In this document: piece after piece, positions 5,839 through 10,632 of the stretch
Position numbering within the stretch: the stretch's first letter is position 1
How the letters are laid out: each line of letters starts with the position of its first letter
From: Candidatus Omnitrophota bacterium
GTDB lineage: Bacteria > Omnitrophota > Gorgyraeia > Gygaellales > Profunditerraquicolaceae
Length of the DNA stretch: 10,632 nucleotides
NCBI GenBank assembly: GCA_016931435.1
Contig: JAFGET010000047.1
Coordinates: 1-10,632, forward strand
Reading direction: 5' to 3'
Notes under the pieces: generated by a model
What the model was told of the DNA's origin: nothing
Database searches by the model: none
Seen by the model: only the letters and a program-made list of their open reading frames with translations
Position numbers and translations under genes: made by a program

Positions 5839-5854
5839 TGTTCCGCGTGGAACA
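5839..5854. promoter_or_regulatory. parS-like ParB-binding site
   Basis: TGTTCCGCGTGGAACA is a 16-base near-palindrome. It differs by one base from the parS variant TGTTCCACGTGGAACA (the A of the central ACGT is G) and by three from TGTTTCACGTGAAACA. It sits 22 bases before parA and about 2.3 kb from the DnaA-box cluster, as expected for an origin-proximal centromere. Confidence 0.88.
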
Positions 5855-5876
5855 ATTTGTAACTATAATAATTTGA

Positions 5877-6695
5877 ATGAGTAAGATCATTACAATTTGT
5901 AATCAAAAGGGCGGGACCGGTAAAACAACCTCAGCAATTAATTTAGCCAGTTATTTAGCTCTTTTTGGGAAGAGGATTCTATTGATTGATCTTGATCCTC
6001 AAGCTAATGCCACCAGTGGCCTAGGAATCAATAAACATCATATTCAAAAGAGCACCTACAATATTTTATTGGAAGAAGCAAATATAGAAGATATAATCCG
6101 CAGTACTACTATTCCCAACCTTTGGATTTTACCCTCTAATTTAGATCTTACTGGAGCTGAAGTTGAATTAGTCAGTGCCTTAGGCAGAGAACAAAGGTTA
6201 AAAGGCGCACTTTTCAAGGAGAAAGAGAACTTTGATTTTATGCTTATTGATTCTCCACCTTCGTTGGGACTATTGACTATAAACGGACTCTGCGCCGCGG
6301 ATTCCGTTCTTATTCCCGTGCAATGCGAATACTACGCCTTGGAAGGGCTGACGCAGTTGGCCAATACCATCAATTTAGTAAGGGAAAAACTTAACCCTAG
6401 CCTGGAAATAGAGGGGGTTATTTTAACTATGGCAGATTTCCGCACCAATTTGACCAAAGAGGTTATTCAGGAAGCAAGAAATTATTTCAAGGGGAAGGTC
6501 TATCAAACAGTAATTCCTAGGAATATCCGCCTTACAGAAGCACCTAGTTTCGGCCAACCCATTGCTATATATGATAAAGATTCCATAGGCGCAAAAAAAT
6601 ACGAAGGGTTAGCCAGAGAAATATTAGGGATGCCGCCGTTAAGTACGGAAGATAGCGTCCCTGATACGGTTTTACCGCACGCCGAGGAAAGTTAA
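5877..6695 (+). CDS. parA: Chromosome partitioning ATPase ParA (Soj)
   Basis: ParA is a Walker-type ATPase that binds the nucleoid and, driven by ParB, moves replicated origins apart. The 272 residues contain the deviant Walker A KGGTGKT at 11-17 with the signature Lys11, the A' motif LLIDLDPQAN (35-44, Asp40), and Walker B with its switch region FMLIDSPPSLG (121-131, Asp125). VLIPVQCEYYALEGL (144-158) and RNIRLTEAPSFGQPI near the C-terminal third are typical of chromosomal Soj/ParA. There is no N-terminal DNA-binding extension as in plasmid type Ia ParA. No Shine-Dalgarno sequence precedes the ATG. The gene has its own promoter with parS in the leader. parB follows after a 114-base gap holding two hairpins, unlike the near-overlap usual in parAB operons. 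Confidence 0.97.
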   Translation: MSKIITICNQKGGTGKTTSAINLASYLALFGKRILLIDLDPQANATSGLGINKHHIQKSTYNILLEEANIEDIIRSTTIPNLWILPSNLDLTGAEVELVSALGREQRLKGALFKEKENFDFMLIDSPPSLGLLTINGLCAADSVLIPVQCEYYALEGLTQLANTINLVREKLNPSLEIEGVILTMADFRTNLTKEVIQEARNYFKGKVYQTVIPRNIRLTEAPSFGQPIAIYDKDSIGAKKYEGLAREILGMPPLSTEDSVPDTVLPHAEES

Positions 6696-6710
6696 ATTAT
6701 TTATTAGCAC

Positions 6711-6731
6711 CCCAGCCTATAGGTGGCTGGG
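6711..6731 (+). repeat. parA-parB intergenic hairpin 1
   Basis: CCCAGCC (6711-6717) and GGCTGGG (6725-6731) form a perfect 7-bp G+C-rich stem with a seven-base loop, starting 16 bases after the parA stop. It is followed by a mixed AGTTTATCCTTTA stretch, so it is at best a weak intrinsic terminator. An mRNA-stabilising end is an equally good reading. Confidence 0.55.
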
Positions 6732-6752
6732 AGTTTATCCTTTATGGGAGTA

Positions 6753-6781
6753 ACACCCCGGGTTAAAGGAATGCCGGGTGT
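6753..6781 (+). repeat. parA-parB intergenic hairpin 2
   Basis: ACACCCCGG (6753-6761) pairs with CCGGGTGT (6774-6781) over 8 bp with one bulged C and a 12-base loop. CTCGTTTTA follows. It ends about 13 bases before the strong parB ribosome site (GGGAGGAG, 6795-6802). Together with hairpin 1 it could adjust the parA:parB ratio. I recognise no known riboswitch or RNA family. Confidence 0.5.
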
Positions 6782-6809
6782 CTCGTTTTACAGCGGGAGG
6801 AGAATAAAT

Positions 6810-7658
6810 ATGGAAAGAAAAGCCCTAGGAAAAGGTATATCAGCGCTTATCCCGGAAAGAGAAACAGAGTCGCAAGAAAGAATCGCTTACTTAAATCCGG
6901 GGCAAATCAAGCCTAATCCTTTGCAGCCGCGTAAAGATTTTGACTCAGAGTCATTAGAAGAATTGATGCAGTCTATCAGAGAAAAAGGAGTGATCCAGCC
7001 AGTGTTAGTGAGGCGCCAGGGGCCTGATTACGAATTGATCGCAGGAGAAAGAAGATGGCGCGCGGCTTCTAATTTAAACCTTAGCGAAATCCCCGTTATA
7101 ATTAAAGATGCCCAGGATCAGGATTCGTTGGAAATATCTTTGATTGAGAATATTCAAAGGGAAAATTTAAATCCCATAGAAGAAGCGCGTGCCTACCAGT
7201 ATCTGATGAATAAGTTTAATATCAGCCAGGAAAAGATCAGCGAAGTCCTGGGCAGGTCCAGGGTTTCTATTGCTAACATATTGCGATTATTGAATTTACC
7301 GCAAGAAATACAAGATGAGATTAGAAAAGGCAGAATAATGTTTGCCCACGGCAGGGCACTCTTAGAGATTGACGATGTAAATTTGCAGCGCCGCCTGAGC
7401 CAGGATATTATTGCAAAAGGCCTGTCGGTAAGAGAGCTTGAAAATTTGATTAAATCGCGCCGGACGAAATTACCGAAAAAAAGAATTTCCCCCGCACACA
7501 GGCAGCCCTATTTGACGCTTATGGAAGAAGAGCTGCAGCATGCCTTAGCTACCAAGGTACGGATTATAAAACGAAAGAAGCGCGGGCATATAAATATAGA
7601 ATTCTATTCAGATGAGGACCTAGGCAGAATAATAGCCAGGATCAAGGCAACCATATAA
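6810..7658 (+). CDS. parB: Chromosome partitioning protein ParB (Spo0J), CTP-dependent clamp
   Basis: ParB loads at parS, spreads as a CTP-gated clamp and stimulates ParA. The 282-residue product begins MERKALGKGISALIPE, the usual ParA-stimulating N-terminus. The ParB/Srx CTPase domain follows: ALN-type segment YLNPGQIKPNPLQPRKDF (27-44), VIQPVLVRR (61-69), C-motif GERRWRA (79-85) and ENIQRENLNPIEEA (113-126). The helix-turn-helix region FNISQEKISEVLGRSRVSIA (136-155) recognises parS, and a C-terminal dimerisation domain follows a basic linker (about 215-235). The start at 6810 is chosen because GGGAGGAG lies about eight bases upstream and the family N-terminus begins there. An in-frame GTG at 6723 would add 29 unrelated residues through the hairpins. 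A parS-like site lies just before parA. Confidence 0.97.
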   Translation: MERKALGKGISALIPERETESQERIAYLNPGQIKPNPLQPRKDFDSESLEELMQSIREKGVIQPVLVRRQGPDYELIAGERRWRAASNLNLSEIPVIIKDAQDQDSLEISLIENIQRENLNPIEEARAYQYLMNKFNISQEKISEVLGRSRVSIANILRLLNLPQEIQDEIRKGRIMFAHGRALLEIDDVNLQRRLSQDIIAKGLSVRELENLIKSRRTKLPKKRISPAHRQPYLTLMEEELQHALATKVRIIKRKKRGHINIEFYSDEDLGRIIARIKATI

Positions 7659-7688
7659 GGATGGAATTTAAAAGAGGACAATAAACCC

Positions 7689-8192
7689 ATGATGCAGTCA
7701 GTCCTGATACTTATCAAGCCCGACGGTCTAAAAAAATCTTTGACCGGCAACATCCTGACCAGGCTTTCAGAAACAAAACTGGAGATCGTCGCCGCTAAAA
7801 TCGTGCGCGTCTCGCGCGAGCTTGCCGTAGAGCATTATAAACACCTGAAGGATAAGCCGTTTTTTGACGAACTTATAAAATATTTACAGGGGGAATTACA
7901 TGACCGGCGAAAGGTGATGGCCCTGGTTTATTGGGGCAAAGACGCCATTACTAAATGCCGGCAGTTGGCTGGTGCGACTAATCCCGAAGAAGCGGATCCT
8001 ACTTCGATAAGAGGCTCTTACGGCAGGATCACCACAAGCGGCGTATATGAAAACGCCATCCATGTTTCTGCTAATGAAGAGGACGCGGAAAGGGAAATAA
8101 AACTCTGGTTTATGCCTGAAGAGATCATAGTCGATCTGTACCCCATAAAAGAAATCATGCAAGAGAAAAGAAAATTAAAATGCTGGGACTAG
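7689..8192 (+). CDS. ndk: Nucleoside diphosphate kinase
   Basis: Ndk transfers the gamma phosphate from ATP to NDPs through a phosphohistidine, balancing NTP and dNTP pools. The 167 residues include the N-terminal LILIKPDGLKKSLTGNIL (6-23, Lys10), RQLAGATNPEEADPTSIRGSYG (91-112) and the active-site segment NAIHVSANEEDAEREIKLWF (122-141) with catalytic His125. The common H-G-S-D after the catalytic histidine reads H-V-S-A. The protein is longer than the usual 130-150 residues because of extra sequence around 56-76 and a C-terminal tail ending KRKLKCWD. GAGG lies 11 bases before the first ATG; the next codon is also ATG. It is 30 bases after parB, probably co-transcribed with it. Confidence 0.95.
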   Translation: MMQSVLILIKPDGLKKSLTGNILTRLSETKLEIVAAKIVRVSRELAVEHYKHLKDKPFFDELIKYLQGELHDRRKVMALVYWGKDAITKCRQLAGATNPEEADPTSIRGSYGRITTSGVYENAIHVSANEEDAEREIKLWFMPEEIIVDLYPIKEIMQEKRKLKCWD

Positions 8193-8215
8193 ACAAAAAA
8201 TAGGGGGAATTGCTG

Positions 8216-9043
8216 ATGATAAAAAGCATGACCGGCTTTGGTAGTAAAGAAACTAATATTTTACCTTTCGGGAAGATGCGCGCGGAACTAAGGAGCACAA
8301 ACCATAAATTTTTGGAGATAGTCCTGCACGTGCCTGAAGGCTTCTTATCGCTGGAAGAGAAGATCAAAAAGGCGATAGAGGCAAAAATAAAAAGAGGCAG
8401 AGTGACCTGTGTTATCAGTATAAATGGTTTTTCATCGCCTAAGTTATTTATTGACAAGGGGTTATTAAAAAAGTACATTTTGGAACTTAAAAGCATAAAG
8501 AAGCAATTCCGGTTAAGCCAATCAATAAGCCTGGAAGCCTTGATTAACCTGCCAGGAGTGATGTCTTTGACTAAGGGGGTCAATCCAAAGGCCCCGCTTT
8601 GGCCTAAGTTGGACATTCTGCTCAATCGCGCCCTGGAAAACCTTGTGCAAATGCGCTGCAGGGAAGGGTTAGCTACAGACAGGTATTTCAGGAAGCAGTT
8701 AGGCGGCCTAAAGAGCACCTTAAATACAATAAAGTCAAGGTTCAAAGTAGCGGTGCGGAAGAAGCTGGCATGTATAAGGTCCGATGATGAGCGCAGCAGT
8801 TTTTTAAAAGATTCCGATATTAACGAAGAAATAGCCCGCCTTGCTTTCCATCTGCGTAACTTCGCCATGGCCCTCGGTAAATCAGGCCCCATAGGAAAGG
8901 AGCTTGATTTTATCGCCCAGGAGATGCAGCGCGAGGCAAATACTATGGGGGCTAAATCTTTTGATGCGGAGGTTGGCGCAAAGGTAGTAGAAATGAGGAG
9001 CCGCATTGAGAAGATCAGGGAACAGGTCCAGAATATCGAATAA
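8216..9043 (+). CDS. yicC: YicC family endoribonuclease-like protein
   Basis: The 275-residue product belongs to the YicC family, whose Escherichia coli member is an RNA-processing endoribonuclease. MIKSMTGFGSKE at the start is the family hallmark, followed by ELRSTNHKFLEIVLHVPEGF (24-43) and IKRGRVTCVISI (58-69). The C-terminal DUF1732 part has IGKELDFIAQEMQREANTMG and AKSFDAEV, and ends VVEMRSRIEKIREQVQNIE. The ATG at 8216 is preferred because AGGGGG lies eight bases upstream and the M-I-x-S-M-T-G-F-G start is conserved. An upstream in-frame TTG at 8210 is too close to the ribosome site. gmk begins six bases after the stop, a common yicC-gmk-rpoZ-coaBC order. A 305-codon open frame on the opposite strand is a shadow. 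Confidence 0.95.
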   Translation: MIKSMTGFGSKETNILPFGKMRAELRSTNHKFLEIVLHVPEGFLSLEEKIKKAIEAKIKRGRVTCVISINGFSSPKLFIDKGLLKKYILELKSIKKQFRLSQSISLEALINLPGVMSLTKGVNPKAPLWPKLDILLNRALENLVQMRCREGLATDRYFRKQLGGLKSTLNTIKSRFKVAVRKKLACIRSDDERSSFLKDSDINEEIARLAFHLRNFAMALGKSGPIGKELDFIAQEMQREANTMGAKSFDAEVGAKVVEMRSRIEKIREQVQNIE

Positions 9044-9049
9044 TACAAG

Positions 9050-9652
9050 GTGAAAAAATCTGCCAAATTCAAAGGGTTACTTATTATCCTTTCCGGGCCC
9101 TCCGGTTCAGGTAAAAGTACTTTACTGAACCGGCTGGTAGCCGATCAGTTCTTCAAGAAGAGCCTTTTTAAATCCATATCTTATACTACCCGGCCGCAAA
9201 GGTCCGGAGAAAAAGATAAAAAGGATTATTTTTTCTTAAGCCAGAGGGAGTTCAGGCGTTTTAACAGCGAAAAAAAAATTCTTGAATGGACTAGGTATTT
9301 AGGTTATTATTACGGGACGCCGCGTGGTTTTCTGGAGGCCCAGCTTAAAAAAGGGAATGATATTATAATGTGCCTGGATTTAAAAGGCGCACTTAAATTA
9401 AAAAAAATTTATCCTGAAAACACCCTGACAATTTTTATTCTGCCTCCTTCAATCGGCGAACTAGGGGCAAGGATAAGGAGGCGCTGCTTAAAGACTTGCG
9501 CAAGCGAGATAAAGAAGCGTTTAAGTCTGGCCAAAAAAGAACTTGAGGCAGCGCAGGAATACGATTATTGCCTGGCCAATAAAGAAATAGATAAGGCAAC
9601 TTCTAAGTTAAAAGGTATAATTTTAAAAGAAAAATTGTTGCGTAATAAATAG
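9050..9652 (+). CDS. gmk: Guanylate kinase
   Basis: Gmk phosphorylates GMP (and dGMP) to the diphosphate with ATP. The 200-residue protein has the P-loop SGPSGSGKST (15-24) and the GMP-binding segment SYTTRPQRSGEKDKKDYFFL (44-63) with Arg48, Arg51 and Tyr60. The substrate loop EWTRYLGYYYGTPR (79-92), DLKGAL (110-115), FILPPS (129-134) and the lid-region arginines RIRRRCLKTCASEIKKRL (141-158) follow, then YDYCLANKEIDKA near 171-183. The usual glycine in the E-x-x-G-x-D-Y turn is lysine, and the lid's G-R-G-T-D is changed to R-R-C-L-K. The start is GTG at 9050, with AAGG overlapping it and no better upstream site, so initiation is probably helped by termination of yicC seven bases earlier. Length is normal. 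Confidence 0.95.
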   Translation: MKKSAKFKGLLIILSGPSGSGKSTLLNRLVADQFFKKSLFKSISYTTRPQRSGEKDKKDYFFLSQREFRRFNSEKKILEWTRYLGYYYGTPRGFLEAQLKKGNDIIMCLDLKGALKLKKIYPENTLTIFILPPSIGELGARIRRRCLKTCASEIKKRLSLAKKELEAAQEYDYCLANKEIDKATSKLKGIILKEKLLRNK

Positions 9653-9697
9653 CCCAAGCCGTAAACCCGACAGGTCAAGTTAGAGGAGCGTAACACT

Positions 9698-9907
9698 ATG
9701 CCGTACACAGGGTTAGAGAAGCTTTTAGATAAAGCTAATGATTCGGTATACAAGTTGGTCATTTTAGCGTCTAAGCGTGCTTTGGAGATCGCTGAAGGCC
9801 AGCCTAAATTGGTTGAAGTCAGTTCCGCGGTTAAGCCATCGACCGTAGCTTTGTATGAGATTTCAGAAGGTAAAGTGAAGTATAAGAAATCCAAGGCCTC
9901 TGATTAA
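9698..9907 (+). CDS. rpoZ: RNA polymerase omega subunit
   Basis: Omega is the small RNA polymerase subunit that chaperones beta-prime. The 69 residues match the family: GLEKLLDKANDSVYKLVILA (5-24) corresponds to the C-L-E-K-v-x-N-R-f-x-L-V-l-l-A region. SKRALEIAEGQ (25-35) is the A-x-R-A-x-x-l-x-x-G helix, and KPSTVALYEISEGKVKY (46-62) is the K-P-x-x-x-A-L-x-E-I-x-x-G-K-i motif. AGAGGAG lies nine bases before the ATG, a strong ribosome site. It sits 45 bases after gmk and 13 before coaC, the standard gmk-rpoZ-coaBC neighbourhood. Confidence 0.93.
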   Translation: MPYTGLEKLLDKANDSVYKLVILASKRALEIAEGQPKLVEVSSAVKPSTVALYEISEGKVKYKKSKASD

Positions 9908-9920
9908 CAAAGGCCGCTAA

Positions 9921-10460
9921 ATGAGCAAGAAGAAGAATATTATTTTAGGCGTCTGCGCCAGTATCGCCATATACAAAGCCTGCGAACTTATCCGCCGTTT
10001 AAGAGAAAATGGTTTTGACCCGACCGTTGTAATGACTGAAGAGGCCAAAGAGATGATCAGGCCGGTCGTATTTCAAAGCCTCTCTGCCAATCCCGTTTAT
10101 TGCGGGATGTTTGAAACGGTAGATTCCTGGAAAGCAAACCATATTTCTTTAGCCGAGAGAGCGGATTTAGTTTTGATAGCTCCCGCCACCGCCAATGTAA
10201 TTGCTAAGGTCAGCTTAGGTATCTGCGATGATTTATTGACTTGCTTATGTTGCGCTACCAAGGCGCCGATTTTGATTTGTCCGGCGATGAACACCAATAT
10301 GTATGAGAACAGGATTACACAGGAGAATATCCGCAGATTAAAAGGCCTGGGTTATAAATTCGTCGGGCCGAAAAGCGGAAAGCTTGCCTGCGGAGAGACT
10401 GGAACAGGCTGCTTGGCGGAAATAGATAAGATAGTCGGTCAAGTAAAAAGATTAGTTTAG
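9921..10460 (+). CDS. coaC: Phosphopantothenoylcysteine decarboxylase (CoaC), not fused to CoaB
   Basis: This flavoprotein would decarboxylate 4'-phosphopantothenoylcysteine to 4'-phosphopantetheine in coenzyme A synthesis. The 179 residues contain the HFCD-family features: the FMN-binding LGVCASIAIYKACELIR (9-25), catalytic His74 in NHISLAERADLVLIAPATAN (73-92), the PAMNTNM motif (121-127, Asn124), and the flexible substrate flap with KLACGETGTGCLAE (154-167, Cys157). In most bacteria CoaC is the N-terminal half of a bifunctional CoaBC of about 400 residues. Here it ends at TAG, directly before a tRNA gene, and no CoaB-like sequence follows in the remaining 170 bases. AAAGG lies seven bases before the ATG. 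Other HFCD flavoproteins (UbiX, EpiD-like) are possible, but the rpoZ neighbour and PAMN motif favour CoaC. Confidence 0.88.
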   Translation: MSKKKNIILGVCASIAIYKACELIRRLRENGFDPTVVMTEEAKEMIRPVVFQSLSANPVYCGMFETVDSWKANHISLAERADLVLIAPATANVIAKVSLGICDDLLTCLCCATKAPILICPAMNTNMYENRITQENIRRLKGLGYKFVGPKSGKLACGETGTGCLAEIDKIVGQVKRLV

Positions 10461-10464
10461 TTAT

Positions 10465-10539
10465 GGCGTGGTAGCCAAGCGGCAAGGCAGCGGTCTGCAA
10501 AACCGCTATTCATCGGTTCGAATCCGATCCACGCCTCCA
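10465..10539 (+). tRNA. tRNA-Cys (anticodon GCA)
   Basis: Acceptor stem GGCGTGG (10465-10471) pairs perfectly with CCACGCC (10529-10535). Discriminator T is at 10536 and CCA (10537-10539) is encoded. The anticodon stem GCGGT/ACCGC encloses the loop CTGCAAA with anticodon GCA. The T arm is ATCGG-TTCGAAT-CCGAT. U73 and GCA both fit cysteine identity. It begins four bases after the coaC stop, so it may be processed from a shared transcript; no separate promoter is evident. Confidence 0.97.
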
Positions 10540-10571
10540 ATAAAATTTTCCGACAAGGAAAATTTTATTGG
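10537..10571 (+). terminator. Perfect 15-bp inverted repeat at the tRNA-Cys 3' end, possible terminator
   Basis: CCAATAAAATTTTCC (10537-10551) and GGAAAATTTTATTGG (10557-10571) are exact inverted copies around the loop GACAA. The left arm starts with the tRNA CCA. A shorter inner stem (TTTTCC/GGAAAA) followed by TTTTATT would resemble an intrinsic terminator. The full stem has no T-run after it. An integration-site remnant is possible but unsupported by any nearby integrase. Confidence 0.5.
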
Positions 10572-10586
10572 CACTCAAGCAGTCCC

Positions 10587-10601
10587 TAAGCCTTCGGCTT
10601 A
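10587..10601 (+). repeat. 6-bp stem-loop near the right edge
   Basis: TAAGCC (10587-10592) and GGCTTA (10596-10601) pair perfectly around TTC. Further on, TCGCC (10610-10614) and GGCGA (10628-10632) can also pair, up to the window edge. No coding pattern is visible in 10540-10632, so this is non-coding with local structure of unknown role. Confidence 0.35.
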
Positions 10602-10632
10602 TGGATAATTCGCCTGAAGCAAAAGAGGGCGA

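Noticed and set aside
5797..5876. A decayed KH/R3H remainder of jag
   Set aside because: The 80 bases are fully accounted for by a promoter, a parS-like site and an A+T-rich leader; no KH GXXG or R3H pattern is seen in any frame.
6723..6809. An upstream GTG start for parB, adding 29 residues
   Set aside because: The extension runs through two hairpins. The family N-terminus and a strong ribosome site both mark the ATG at 6810.
8210..8215. TTG start for yicC two codons upstream
   Set aside because: It is only two bases from the AGGGGG ribosome site; the conserved M-I-x-S-M-T-G-F-G start lies at the ATG 8216.
8155..9072. A 305-codon open reading frame on the minus strand, longer than yicC itself
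   Set aside because: It lies wholly antisense to yicC, whose N- and C-terminal family motifs are unmistakable. Its translation is serine-, leucine- and phenylalanine-rich with no recognisable family pattern.
1..10632. CRISPR arrays, insertion sequences, toxin-antitoxin or defence genes
   Set aside because: No regularly spaced repeats, transposase motifs or small gene pairs of that kind were seen. All substantial open frames on the coding strands are explained by housekeeping genes.

Overview
The window holds a bacterial chromosomal replication-origin region made almost entirely of housekeeping genes. The sequence is moderately A+T-rich. YidC has an N-terminal membrane anchor and a large extracytoplasmic domain, which points to a diderm (Gram-negative-type) bacterium. 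The gene set (dnaA-dnaN-dciA-gyrB, rpmH-yidD-yidC-jag, parAB, yicC-gmk-rpoZ-coaC) and mixed codon use suggest a little-cultured phylum such as Omnitrophota or a relative. That placement is inference from general gene character, not from a search.

Layout. Left arm (1-3496, all on the minus strand, transcribed away from the origin): dnaA, dnaN, a dciA-like DUF721 gene and the first 200 codons of gyrB, which runs off the left edge. The non-coding centre (3497-3727) carries four DnaA boxes about one helical turn apart, a divergent dnaA promoter, two inverted repeats and a strong rpmH promoter. The 142-base dnaA-dnaN gap holds a run of DnaA-trio-like TAG/TAA triplets. The origin may therefore be bipartite, as in Bacillus. 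Right arm (3728-10460, all on the plus strand): rpmH, yidD, yidC and a short Jag_N-only gene; then a promoter and a parS-like site before parA, and parB after two tandem hairpins; then ndk, yicC, gmk, rpoZ and a stand-alone coaC. A tRNA-Cys(GCA) follows, and its CCA end begins a perfect 15-bp inverted repeat.

How it fits together. DnaA, DciA, the beta clamp and gyrase serve initiation and elongation. ParA, ParB and the adjacent parS-like site serve segregation of the newly copied origin. YidD and YidC serve membrane-protein insertion. Ndk, Gmk and CoaC serve nucleotide and coenzyme A supply, and YicC and omega serve RNA metabolism and transcription.

I see no defence system, mobile element or CRISPR array. 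The oddities are local: no rnpA between rpmH and yidD, a Jag reduced to its N-terminal domain, a YidC whose conserved groove arginine appears to be tyrosine, a CoaC without fused CoaB, a 71-base dciA/gyrB overlap, a probably leaderless rpmH, and several structured non-coding segments.
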